This document shows, piece after piece, positions 25,426-33,719 of a stretch of 64,000 nucleotides of DNA. The stretch is from NCBI GenBank assembly GCA_036924835.1, contig JBAGRR010000001.1:5099001-5163000 (forward strand), written 5' to 3'. The number at the start of each line of letters is the position of its first letter. Within the stretch, counting starts at the first letter, position 1. Position numbers and translations under genes: made by a program. Source of the stretch: Nitrobacteraceae bacterium AZCC 1564. GTDB lineage: Bacteria; Pseudomonadota; Alphaproteobacteria; Rhizobiales; Xanthobacteraceae. A model generated the notes under the pieces. That model was not told the DNA's origin and ran no database searches. It saw only the letters and a list, made by a program, of their open reading frames with translations.

Positions 25426-27327
25426 ATGTTCACCGACATGCTCCAGGCGAGGCGTGACATGCGGACGGAACAGCACGTGGGAGATGCTGCGACTTCGCCC
25501 ACAAGAGTCACGTCGCGTGCTCTTGCCGTTATTTGCGCGGCCATCGCTATCGCCGTCTTCATCCTTGACACAATGACCCCCGCAGAGAACGTTCTCGCCG
25601 TGCTGTACGTGGGGGTCGTGCTGCTATCGACCAGGTTTCTTCAGAAGCGTGGCGTTGTGCTGGTGTCGTTGGGGTTAATGGCGCTGACGGTACTCAGCCA
25701 TTTGCTGTTGAAGGGCGATAACTCGCCAGGCATCGCCTCTTCGAACCTCCTTCTCAGCCTGACGGTGATCGGCGTGACGGCTTTCCTCGCCGTGCAAAGC
25801 CAATCGAGAGAAATGGTGCTGCGCGAGCAGGCGGGACTTCTGGACCTCACCCACGACACAGTCTTCGTACGCGACATGAACGACGCCATCATCTACTGGA
25901 ACCGCGGCGCCGAGGAACTGTACGGATGGAAAAAAGGGGAAGCCCTCGGCAAGATCACGCACGAACTCATGCAGACGATCTTTCCCATGCCGCTCGAAGA
26001 CATCATGGCAGAGTTGCTCCGCACTGGCCGCTGGGAAGGGGAATTGGTCCACACGAAGAAAGACGGCACGCAGGCGGTCGTGGCAAGCCGGTGGTCGGTG
26101 CAACGGGACGCAAGCGGACAACCCGTCGCGATCCTGGAGACCAATAACGACATCACTGAGCGCAAGCATGCCGAAGATGCTTTGCGGCGAAGCGATGCCT
26201 ATTTGGCGGAAGCACAAAAATTAAGTCTCACGGGCAGCTTCGGCTGGAAAGTTTCGAGCGGAGAGCTCTACTGGTCGGAGGAGAGCTTCAGGATTCTTGG
26301 ATACGACCGAACAACCAAGCCTTCACTCGAACTCCTCATACAAAGAACCCATCCGACTGACATCGCCCGAGTTCGGCAACTGATGGACCGCGCTTCATGC
26401 GACGGGAACGACTGGGAGATCGAACATCAACTCCTTTTGCCTAATGGCGCAGTCAAGTCCGTGCACGTTGTGGCTCGCGCCGTAAGAGATGAATCGGGCA
26501 AGGTCGAGTTCGTTGGAGCCATCATGGATGTCTCCGAGGCCAAGCGGGCGGAACAAAAGTTGCGTCAGGCAGAGGCGGAACTCGCTCACATCACACGCAT
26601 CACGACTTTGGGCGAGCTGACGGCCTCGATCGCGCACGAAGTCAACCAGCCCATCACCGGGGTGGTCACCAACGCCGCGGCCGCCTTGCGCTGGCTGGGG
26701 GCTGAACCGCCCAATCTGGACGAGGTTCGCGAGATGCTCGGCCGTATCGTCAAGGACGGCGGCCGTGCCGGCGATGTCATCCACCGGATCCGAGCCCTTA
26801 TCAAGAAGGCGCCCCCACGCATGGCTCCGTTGGACATCAATGAGACCGTCCGCGATGTCGTTGCCCTGACCCGAAGCGAATTGCTGAAGCATAACGTCTC
26901 GCTGCAGACCGAGCTCGCCGCGAATTTGCCGTTGATCGAAGGCGATCGCATCCAGCTGCAACAGGTCATTCTCAACCTGATCCTCAACGCGGTCGAAGCC
27001 ATGAGTGATGTCAACGAGGGCACGCGGGAAGTGCAGATCAGCACGGCGAGGGAGGGTTTGAGCAGCGTGCGCGTCACTGTGCGGGATTTCGGCCCGGGGC
27101 TGGACCCGCAGAGTGCGGACCATCTGTTCGAGGCGTTCTACACCACCAAGCCCGACGGCTTGGGCATGGGCCTACCGATCTGCCGTTCGATCATCGAGGC
27201 TCATGGCGGACGGTTGTGGGTTTCCGCCAATACGCCTCGGGGTGCCGTCTTTCAGTTCACCCTCGCTCCTGAAGGGAATGACGCCTTCGCTGCGGAAGAG
27301 TTCAAAGCACAAGGCGGCTTGTCGTAA
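25426..27327 (+). CDS. membrane PAS-domain sensor histidine kinase
   Basis: The 633-residue protein has four membrane helices (about residues 28-125), a PAS domain (TVFVRDMNDAIIYWNRGAEELYGWKKGEAL), a second PAS/PAC (TGSFGWKVSSGELYWSEESFRILG), then the HisKA box with phospho-His in ASIAHEVNQPITGV and an HATPase (NLILNAVEAM; DFGPGLDP; GLGMGLPICRSIIEAHGGRLW). The H-box type matches FixL-like kinases, but no heme-PAS His is evident. ATG 25426 lies beyond the hairpin array; ATG 25459 is possible. It likely phosphorylates the FixJ-like regulator. Confidence 0.88.
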   Translation: MFTDMLQARRDMRTEQHVGDAATSPTRVTSRALAVICAAIAIAVFILDTMTPAENVLAVLYVGVVLLSTRFLQKRGVVLVSLGLMALTVLSHLLLKGDNSPGIASSNLLLSLTVIGVTAFLAVQSQSREMVLREQAGLLDLTHDTVFVRDMNDAIIYWNRGAEELYGWKKGEALGKITHELMQTIFPMPLEDIMAELLRTGRWEGELVHTKKDGTQAVVASRWSVQRDASGQPVAILETNNDITERKHAEDALRRSDAYLAEAQKLSLTGSFGWKVSSGELYWSEESFRILGYDRTTKPSLELLIQRTHPTDIARVRQLMDRASCDGNDWEIEHQLLLPNGAVKSVHVVARAVRDESGKVEFVGAIMDVSEAKRAEQKLRQAEAELAHITRITTLGELTASIAHEVNQPITGVVTNAAAALRWLGAEPPNLDEVREMLGRIVKDGGRAGDVIHRIRALIKKAPPRMAPLDINETVRDVVALTRSELLKHNVSLQTELAANLPLIEGDRIQLQQVILNLILNAVEAMSDVNEGTREVQISTAREGLSSVRVTVRDFGPGLDPQSADHLFEAFYTTKPDGLGMGLPICRSIIEAHGGRLWVSANTPRGAVFQFTLAPEGNDAFAAEEFKAQGGLS

Positions 27328-27539
27328 ACGCCGCGCATACCACACCATGATGGCGTCAAGCCGGACAAGGAAACCGCGCTCCCTTGAGGGGGGTAGGGAG
27401 CGGGTCAGGAGCGCGGCCAAGTCCGGATGAAGTCTGGGATGAGTTTTCTGAGGTAGACTTCACGCCGTAAGGTACTCAGCGAGAACGGATCGGACCATCA
27501 CACGGAGGTTGATCCGCACGGTACATTCGGTTGGGCGGA

Positions 27540-27555
27540 CCATACTTAAGTATGG
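27540..27555. promoter_or_regulatory. perfect 16 bp palindrome
   Basis: CCATACTTAAGTATGG reads the same on both strands. It lies 172 bp upstream of the secreted-protein gene and is a candidate regulator site; the cognate protein is unknown (the FixJ-like regulator is one possibility). Confidence 0.4.
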
Positions 27556-27637
27556 GCATACCCGTTCCACGATCCGAGCCACGCCCGCGCTAGATCGCGC
27601 AGGGACCGCGTCGAGGCATGCTGCGCAGAGACGTGCA

Positions 27638-27651
27638 TTGATTCAGATCAA
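27638..27651. promoter_or_regulatory. FNR/FixK-type box
   Basis: TTGATTCAGATCAA is a perfect match to TTGAT-N4-ATCAA, the site of FNR/FixK regulators. It is 61 bp upstream of ATG 27712, a spacing usual for activation near -40, and suggests low-oxygen induction of the secreted protein and perhaps the stress protein behind it. Confidence 0.6.
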
Positions 27652-27711
27652 GTGAGATGTTGCTGACCGCTCTCAGGTTAACAATCGTGTGGACTCGATT
27701 GGAGCGCGCTC

Positions 27712-28068
27712 ATGATGCAGGCGACGAGATTGGCTGTATGCAGCCTCATGTTGCTGCCAATAACGCTTGAGCCCGGCGGCGCCGCAGAACAGCAGTTGTC
27801 CTGCAAAGGACAGGTCATTCATGAAGTGACAGACCGGACCGTTCAACCAAAGCCCATCGATCTGAACGTGACCTTGGGCGACAAGAACAAGCTGTCTGTG
27901 AAGATCGGCGAAGGGAAAATGCTGGCTCCCCGCATCACCAGCAATAACAAGATCCAACTTAAGTTTGCGACGAAGGACTTTGTTGGAGAATATTTCCATT
28001 ATACGGGCGATCTATTCCTCATCTACCCCGCGGGGCAGTTGGCGCGGCTCACGTGCTTGCGCGTCTGA
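27712..28068 (+). CDS. small secreted protein, function unknown
   Basis: The 118-residue product has a signal peptide (LAVCSLMLLPITLEPGGAAEQ) and a mature all-beta-like domain with Cys in LSCKGQVIHEV and RLTCLRV, likely one disulfide. It resembles the many short periplasmic proteins of this group. A FixK-type box upstream and the universal stress gene downstream suggest a low-oxygen or stress role; the reaction is unknown. Confidence 0.65.
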   Translation: MMQATRLAVCSLMLLPITLEPGGAAEQQLSCKGQVIHEVTDRTVQPKPIDLNVTLGDKNKLSVKIGEGKMLAPRITSNNKIQLKFATKDFVGEYFHYTGDLFLIYPAGQLARLTCLRV

Positions 28069-28084
28069 CTGACTCTCGATCGAT

Positions 28085-28178
28085 AAAGCGCGATGAGATC
28101 AGGATGAATCGTCATCGGTTATTGTTTGAGCATGATCTTTTCGGAAAACCGCTGCACACTTTTCCGGATCATGCTCGA
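28085..28178. repeat. ~100 bp palindromic repeat R2, copy 1
   Basis: It begins AAAGCGCGATGAGATCAGG and ends with TTTTCCGGATCATGCTCGAG. Relative to the other copies the first hairpin's right arm has lost about seven bases (ATCGGTTATTG for ATCGCGCTTTAGGTTATTG). The second hairpin (GCATGATC... to GATCATGC) is intact. Confidence 0.85.
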
Positions 28179-28214
28179 GTTGTTCAGCAATTCGACCAGC
28201 AAGGGAGACCCCGA

Positions 28215-28673
28215 ATGTACGCCAATATTCTCTTGAGCACGGATGGATCGGATGTCGCGAGAAAAGGCGTTGAGCATGGGATCGCTTTAGCAAAGGCCCT
28301 GAATGCTAAAGTGACAGTCATCACCGTAACGGAACCGATACTGGTCGATTATGGGAGCGGGCACGCGGGATGGATTCCCCCGCAGGAGATGATTGATAGC
28401 TTTGAAAAAGCCCGCAAGGAGCGCGTGGGCAAAGTGCTCCATGAAGCTCGAGCGATGGCAGAGCAGGTCGGGGTATCTGCAGAACTCTTGCATGTTCCGA
28501 ATGTGCACCCAGCCACCGCGATTATCGAAACAGCAAAGTCCAGAGGCTGCGACTTGATCGTCATGGCCTCTCATGGGCGTCGCGGCTTCAGCAAGCTATT
28601 CTTGGGGAGTCAAACATCGGAGGTTCTGGCGGACGGAAGTGTGCCGGTGTTGGTCGTGCGGGAACAGGGATAA
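28215..28673 (+). CDS. universal stress protein (UspA family)
   Basis: The 152-residue protein has the Usp fold: MYANILLSTDGSDVARKGVEHGIALA at the start, a G-rich ATP loop IVMASHGRRGFSKLFLGSQTSEVL (GxxGx9G[ST] pattern) and PVLVVRE at the end, so it probably binds ATP. ATG 28215 follows AAGGGAGA; the open frame upstream runs through repeat R2 and is not coding. It may be co-transcribed with the FixK-box gene 5' of it. Confidence 0.9.
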   Translation: MYANILLSTDGSDVARKGVEHGIALAKALNAKVTVITVTEPILVDYGSGHAGWIPPQEMIDSFEKARKERVGKVLHEARAMAEQVGVSAELLHVPNVHPATAIIETAKSRGCDLIVMASHGRRGFSKLFLGSQTSEVLADGSVPVLVVREQG

Positions 28674-29012
28674 ATGACTATGCAGGGCGTGGTGAAACCG
28701 GCTCTCCTAACCGAGCTCTCCTAACCCAACTCTCCTAATCGGCTCCGCCCTCGTGTCCCGCTTCTAACGTTCGCATCACTTTGCAGCGTTAAGAATTTAG
28801 TGCGCTCAAACAATGCCCGTGTTTCTCAAAGTTTGAGCGCGCATTGCCTAAGCAATAGGCGAGAGCCGTATAGCCCTTGGCTTCGTTAAGCGCTGACGCG
28901 ATATTTCGTGGTGCAACATTCACGCTGAATGATGCACGGGTTTGACTGTTCTGATGAACTGCGATGGGATGAAGGCGTGCGTAATACGCACGTTCAAACC
29001 AGGAGAGATCCA
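28674..29012. other. gap with degenerate hairpins
   Basis: A CTCTCCTAAYC motif is repeated three times at about 28701-28740. A left half element (CTCGTGTCCCGCTTCTAACGTTCGCAT, from 28751) is followed by a hairpin with GCGCTCAAAC and GTTTGAGCGC arms at about 28801-28843. No gene is visible before the formamidase-like gene. Confidence 0.5.
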
Positions 29013-30467
29013 ATGTGCGCGGGTGACGACAAGGACTGTCTGGAATTCGAATTGCACCACCGCAAGTTCAAGGAAACGCTCGATCGGGAACGCCGGTCGT
29101 TCTTGAAGTCCAGCTTCGCCGCGGCCGGCGGCGCGGCGGCGATGACCGCGGGCGGCATTTCCTTGGTGACTCCGCAGATGGCGGCTGCCGCCGAGAGAAA
29201 CCAACCAGCCAAGCGGTCCTATCATCATTTGCCGGCGAATGCCGACACAGTGCATTGGGGCTATTTCAGCAAGAAGTTAAAGCCGCAGGTGGAGATCGAT
29301 TCCGGCGACTTCATCACCATTGAGGCATTGACCCACCATGCCAATGACGACGCCGAGCGCATGGTGAAGGGCGATCCCGGCGCTGAAAGCGTGTTCCTGT
29401 GGACGAAGGAGAAGAAGGCCGTCAACAGACGCGGCGCAGGACCGATGGATGCTTCGCTGTTCGGGCGGGGCGCAGGGGAGGGTCTTGGCGTGCACATCTG
29501 CACCGGCCCGGTCTACGTACGCGGCGCCGAGGAGGGTGACGTGATTGAGTTGCGCATCATCGACGTCACACCCCGGCCTTGCGCCAATCCGCAATATGCC
29601 GGAAAGGCTTTCGGTAGCAACGCGGCCGCATGGTGGGGCTTCCACTATAAGGACCTGCTCACCGAGCCAAAGCCGCGCGAAGTCGTCACGATCTACGAAG
29701 TCGATGCCACGGGCGAGCGCAACTGGGCGAAGGCCGTGTATAATTTCCAATGGACTCCGCAGACGGACCCCTCCGGCGTCGTTCACAAAATCATCGACTA
29801 TCCGGGCGTTCCCGTCGATCACTCTACGATCAAGGAAAACCATGGGATCTTGAAGAATGTGCGCATTCCGATACGTCCGCACTTCGGCGTGATAGGCTTG
29901 GCGCCCAAGGAAGCTGATATCGTCGACTCGATTCCGCCGAGCTATACCGGCGGCAACATTGATAATTGGCGCATCGGCAAGGGCGCCACGATGTATTATC
30001 CGGTTGCAGTTGAAGGTGCCCTGTTATCGGTCGGCGATTCGCATGCGTCTCAGGGAGATTCAGAGCTGTGCGGGACGGCCATCGAATGCTCGTTGAATGG
30101 CACCTTCCAGATTATCCTGCACAAGAAGGCCGATCTCGTCGGTACGGCTCTCGAAGCTCTGGACTATCCGATGCTGGAAACCAAGGACGAGTGGCTGGTC
30201 CACGGCTTCAGCTTCGCCAACTATCTCACCGAATTAGGCGACAAGGCACAGTCGGACATTTACACGAAATCGTCGGTTGACCTTGCTTTGCGCGATGCGT
30301 TCCGGAAGATGCGCAGATTTCTGATGACAACCAAGAAGCTGACCGAGGATGAAGCGATCTCTTTGATTACGATCGGCGTCGACTTCGGCATCACCCAAGT
30401 GGTCGATGGAAATTGGGGCGTTCACGCGGTCATCAAGAAAGATATCTTCGCCGGCGGTGAGACTTGA
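29013..30467 (+). CDS. Tat-exported acetamidase/formamidase-family protein
   Basis: The 484-residue protein begins with a twin-arginine signal (ERRSFLKSSFAAAGG) and belongs to the FmdA_AmdA family, whose members hydrolyse formamide or short amides to ammonia. Family traits are VHWGYFSKKLKPQVEIDSGDFITIEALTHHAND, HICTGPVYVRGAEEGDVIEL, LLSVGDSHASQGDSELCG and the C-terminal GVDFGITQVVDGNWGVHAVI. AGGAG before ATG 29013 decides the start. A family relative lies at 31280. Confidence 0.85.
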   Translation: MCAGDDKDCLEFELHHRKFKETLDRERRSFLKSSFAAAGGAAAMTAGGISLVTPQMAAAAERNQPAKRSYHHLPANADTVHWGYFSKKLKPQVEIDSGDFITIEALTHHANDDAERMVKGDPGAESVFLWTKEKKAVNRRGAGPMDASLFGRGAGEGLGVHICTGPVYVRGAEEGDVIELRIIDVTPRPCANPQYAGKAFGSNAAAWWGFHYKDLLTEPKPREVVTIYEVDATGERNWAKAVYNFQWTPQTDPSGVVHKIIDYPGVPVDHSTIKENHGILKNVRIPIRPHFGVIGLAPKEADIVDSIPPSYTGGNIDNWRIGKGATMYYPVAVEGALLSVGDSHASQGDSELCGTAIECSLNGTFQIILHKKADLVGTALEALDYPMLETKDEWLVHGFSFANYLTELGDKAQSDIYTKSSVDLALRDAFRKMRRFLMTTKKLTEDEAISLITIGVDFGITQVVDGNWGVHAVIKKDIFAGGET

Positions 30468-30481
30468 TCCTTAACACCGAC

Positions 30482-30509
30482 GCGGTCGGCCTTCGCAGGA
30501 GCCGGCCGC
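30482..30509. terminator. possible stem-loop terminator
   Basis: GCGGTCGGC and GCCGGCCGC form a nine-pair stem (one G-T pair) around a 10 nt loop, 15 bp after the formamidase-like stop. No T run follows, so any terminator would be weak or Rho-assisted. Confidence 0.3.
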
Positions 30510-30561
30510 CTTGCGCTGCTTCTGGTAACTCGTAAAGTTCGGTCAACCTTTGAAACGGATG

Positions 30562-31041
30562 TCAATCCGTACGCGTCGCCTCGATGAGGCGATCCAGAAA
30601 CACGGCCTGACCTTTCAGAATACGCTCGCGCGCAGCGGTCACCTCAAACCAGACAGCCTTATCAAGCTCGGGGAAGGATTGCCGCTTGCCTGAGCGCGGG
30701 GGCCATTCCATCTCAAACATGTTGCTTCTGAGCGCGTCCGCATCCCAGTCGTCCTCGACCGCCCACACATGCACGATCTTGCCGCCCGGCTGTCTTGCGT
30801 CGCCGAGCGGAATGAATTTGCCGCGCGGCACATAACCGGTCTCCTCAGCGAACTCTCGTTTCGCGGCCTCGAGCGGAGGTTCGTCAACCGCGATCACGCC
30901 TTTCGGAATACTCCAGGCGCCTAGATCCTTCTTCTTCCAGAAGGGCCCTCCGGGATGGCCAAGCAGAACCTCGATGCAGCCTCGGCGCCTAAAGAGGAGA
31001 ATGCCGGCGCTGTGCATCTTTGATGATGAGGTCTTACGCAT
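30562..31041 (-). CDS. NUDIX hydrolase
   Basis: The 159-residue protein has a full Nudix box (GVIAVDEPPLEAAKREFAEE then TGY), the metal-binding motif that cleaves nucleoside diphosphates linked to another moiety. The N-terminus SAGILLFRRRG and the segment EVLLGHPGGPFWKKKDLGAWSIPKG resemble the small MutT-like group often near stress genes. The substrate is unknown. It sits on the opposite strand between two amidase-family genes. Confidence 0.9.
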   Translation of the reverse strand: MRKTSSSKMHSAGILLFRRRGCIEVLLGHPGGPFWKKKDLGAWSIPKGVIAVDEPPLEAAKREFAEETGYVPRGKFIPLGDARQPGGKIVHVWAVEDDWDADALRSNMFEMEWPPRSGKRQSFPELDKAVWFEVTAARERILKGQAVFLDRLIEATRTD

Positions 31042-31279
31042 CTCGCAAAGCTAAAGGACTTGCAGCGTATCTCAATGCTACGAGCGGTGCGCCACCACAT
31101 TCTTCAGCGTACTTTGCAGTGCGGCGACCGATATCTTCCGGCTCGGTCCCGGCTCAATTCCTTCGGCCGTTGCTGCGGTGCTCGATTGCCAAGGCAAACC
31201 GAGATGGCCTACGCTCACGTAAAGGCCATCCGGGGAGACATCCGGGACACACACGTGTCGGCCTATCGGGGAGGAAAGC

Positions 31280-32743
31280 ATGCTGTCAGTGGTGCTGTCT
31301 CGCTTCTCGCTTCGGTTCTCACGTCGTTTCTCACGTCGTTTTTCACTTGGGACATCACTTGGTCTCGGCGGCGCATTGATCATCAGCTCCTTGATGATCA
31401 GTTCTCTCGCGCCCGCGCAAACCCAAATACCCGCGCCCGCACCCGCGCCGGCTTCCGCCGCGCCGCAATATCCACCGACCGCGACGATCACCACGCCCGG
31501 CTATCCGGAGCAAGCACCCGCCGATCCGAAGTTGCGCGTTCTCAGCCTACCGGACGGCAAGACCGTGCATGTGCTGCCGGCAACGCTCGAGACCACCCAA
31601 TGGGGCTGGTTCGACAATGCCCAGCCTCCGGTGCTGCGGGTCAAGTCCGGCGACACCATCGCGCTCGAGACGATGATGCATAGCCACAATCAGGTGGTGC
31701 CGGGTGCGACCATCGAGCAGATCAAGAAGCTGCGGACCGACTTCCCCGGCCGCGGCCCGCACACGCTCACCGGACCGATCTACATCGAGGACGCTCAGCC
31801 GGGCGATGTGCTTAAAGTTACGCTGAACAAGATCGTGCCGCGCGCCTATGCGACGAACTTCAACGTGCCGGGCTTGTTCGGCCAATTCCCCAACGTCTAC
31901 GCGGACGGCCAGGTCAAATATCTCTATCTCGATCTCGACAAGATGGAGACCGAATTCCTGCCCGGCATCATTTTGCCGCTGCGCCCGTTCCCCGGCACGC
32001 TCGGCGTCGCGCGCAAGGAGCCTGGCCGCTATTCAAGCGTGCCGCCCGGTGAGTTCGCCGGCAACATGGATATCCGCGACTTCGTCGCCGGCACCTCGCT
32101 CTATGTGCCGGTCCATGTGCCGGGCGCGTTGCTGTGGAGCGGCGACTCTCACGCCGGCCAAGGCAACGGCGAAGTGAATCTCACCGCGATCGAAACCGCC
32201 TACAAGGAGCTCAACCTCACAGTCGAAGTCATCAAGGGCAAGCCGCTCGACTTCCCACGCATCGAGACTCCGAAATCCTGGATCACGATGGGATTTGATC
32301 AGGACCTGAACAAGGCTTGGGCGCAGACCAAGGCGCAAACCATCAAGTTCTTGTCCGAGCAGCGCAACGTCTCCGCCGGGCAGGGGGAAGAACTGATGAC
32401 AAACGTTTCCGATTGCCGCGTCTCTCAGGTCGTCAATATCAAGAAGGGCATTCACTGCCTGAATCCCAAGAACACGAGCGACACCGAAGACATGGAGCGC
32501 CCGACCAAGGAAACGTCGCAATATTACGTCGCGCATGCCAAGGACGCCGACCTGAACAAGGCGATGAACGACGCCTCGATGGGCATGATCAAGTTCCTCG
32601 AATCCGAGAAGAAGATCGCGCGGCTCGATGCTTATGGTCTCGCGAGCGTGGCGATGGATTGCCGCGTCGGAGCCATCTCGGACACGGAGAAGAATGTCCA
32701 CTGTCTGGTGCCGAAGAGCATCTGGGTTGCGAACAAGCGTTGA
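31280..32743 (+). CDS. exported acetamidase/formamidase-family protein
   Basis: The 487-residue protein has an Arg-rich N-terminus and hydrophobic signal (LGLGGALIISSLMISSLAPAQT), a Pro/Ala linker, then FmdA_AmdA motifs: TQWGWFDNAQPPVLRVKSGDTIALETMMHSHNQ, LTGPIYIEDAQPGDVLKV and LLWSGDSHAGQGNGEVN. The C-terminal part has an extra duplicated region (VSDCRVSQVVNIKKGIHCLNPK; AMDCRVGAISDTEKNVHCLVPK), absent from the 29013 gene. GGGGAGG before the ATG. The zinc-type binding-protein gene follows after 34 bp. Confidence 0.82.
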   Translation: MLSVVLSRFSLRFSRRFSRRFSLGTSLGLGGALIISSLMISSLAPAQTQIPAPAPAPASAAPQYPPTATITTPGYPEQAPADPKLRVLSLPDGKTVHVLPATLETTQWGWFDNAQPPVLRVKSGDTIALETMMHSHNQVVPGATIEQIKKLRTDFPGRGPHTLTGPIYIEDAQPGDVLKVTLNKIVPRAYATNFNVPGLFGQFPNVYADGQVKYLYLDLDKMETEFLPGIILPLRPFPGTLGVARKEPGRYSSVPPGEFAGNMDIRDFVAGTSLYVPVHVPGALLWSGDSHAGQGNGEVNLTAIETAYKELNLTVEVIKGKPLDFPRIETPKSWITMGFDQDLNKAWAQTKAQTIKFLSEQRNVSAGQGEELMTNVSDCRVSQVVNIKKGIHCLNPKNTSDTEDMERPTKETSQYYVAHAKDADLNKAMNDASMGMIKFLESEKKIARLDAYGLASVAMDCRVGAISDTEKNVHCLVPKSIWVANKR

Positions 32744-32777
32744 TGGAGCACAGGGGAGGGCGATCGCGCTTCCTCGT

Positions 32778-33719
32778 GTGAGAACCATATCGTTGCGTTT
32801 CGCCCTCATCGCCGCGTGGTTTGCCTGTGCAACGCTTTGTCCGTCGCTCTGTTTGACTTCTGCATTCGCGCAGGAGCGCATTCAGGTCGTCACCACCACG
32901 ACTGACCTGCGCAGCCTGACGGAGGCTGTGGGCGGCGACCGTGTCGCGGTGGTCAGCCTCGTTCCGCCGAACATGGACGCCGAGGACTATCAGCCGAAGC
33001 CGCAGGATGTGTTGCGCCTGAAGAACGCAAGCGTGCTGGTGCGCGTGGGGCTCGACTATGATCTGTGGGCCGATCGCCTGCTGGTGCAGGCGGGAAAACC
33101 CGAGATCAGCCGCGGCGGGGAGGGCTATGTCGACGCTTCTTTCGGCATCGCGGTGCTTGAGCTGCGCGGCATGAGCGTTGGCCCCGGCGACGGCCATGCG
33201 CATGGCAGTGGCAATCCGCATTACTGGCTCGATCCCAAAAACGCAGAGATCATCACCGCCACGATCCTTGAAGCGTTGACGCGGATCGACCCGGCGAGTG
33301 CTGCAACCTTTGAAACCAATCGATCGGCGTTTCTCGTTCGCCTGCAGACCAAATTGACGGAATGGGAGAGGAAGCTCGCGCCGCTTAAGCGCATGCCGAT
33401 CGTCGCCTATCACAACAACTGGCCTTATTTTGCGCGCCGCTTCCGCTTGGACTTCGTCGAGTTCATCGAGACCAAGCCCGGCGTGCCGCCGAGCCCGGCG
33501 CATCTCGCCGAAATCGTACGCACCATGCGCTCGCGCGGCGTCCGCATCGTCGTGCGCGAACCGCACGAGCCGGAGCGCGACATCGCGTTCGTCGCGGGGA
33601 GGGCCGGAGCGCAGGTGGTGGTGCTGGCCGCATCGGTCGGTACGCTGCCGTCTGCCAACGATTACATCTCGCTGTTCGACGCCAACGTCGAGGCGCTGAC
33701 AGCGGCGGCATCGCCATGA
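32778..33719 (+). CDS. zinc/manganese ABC transporter substrate-binding protein (ZnuA-like)
   Basis: The 313-residue protein has a signal peptide (LIAAWFACATLCPSLCLTSAFAQ) and the cluster A-I fold: VVTTTTDLRSLTEAVGGDRV, then a short His-rich stretch HAHGSGNPHYWLDPKNA, later MPIVAYHNNWPYFARRF and PHEPERDIAF. These contain the metal-binding His/Glu residues of Zn or Mn receptors. GTG 32778 is the best start before the signal, but no strong ribosome site is near. Its stop overlaps the permease start by four bases. Confidence 0.82.
   Translation: MRTISLRFALIAAWFACATLCPSLCLTSAFAQERIQVVTTTTDLRSLTEAVGGDRVAVVSLVPPNMDAEDYQPKPQDVLRLKNASVLVRVGLDYDLWADRLLVQAGKPEISRGGEGYVDASFGIAVLELRGMSVGPGDGHAHGSGNPHYWLDPKNAEIITATILEALTRIDPASAATFETNRSAFLVRLQTKLTEWERKLAPLKRMPIVAYHNNWPYFARRFRLDFVEFIETKPGVPPSPAHLAEIVRTMRSRGVRIVVREPHEPERDIAFVAGRAGAQVVVLAASVGTLPSANDYISLFDANVEALTAAASP

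Larger units (their letters stand above)
27328..27711. other. regulatory gap
   Basis: No gene is seen. The gap holds a perfect 16 bp palindrome at 27540 and a perfect FNR/FixK-type box at 27638, both upstream of the secreted-protein and universal-stress genes. Confidence 0.5.

Noticed and set aside
31060..31683. Second gene overlapping the amidase-family gene at 31280
   Set aside because: It is an out-of-frame shadow of the amidase start and upstream gap.
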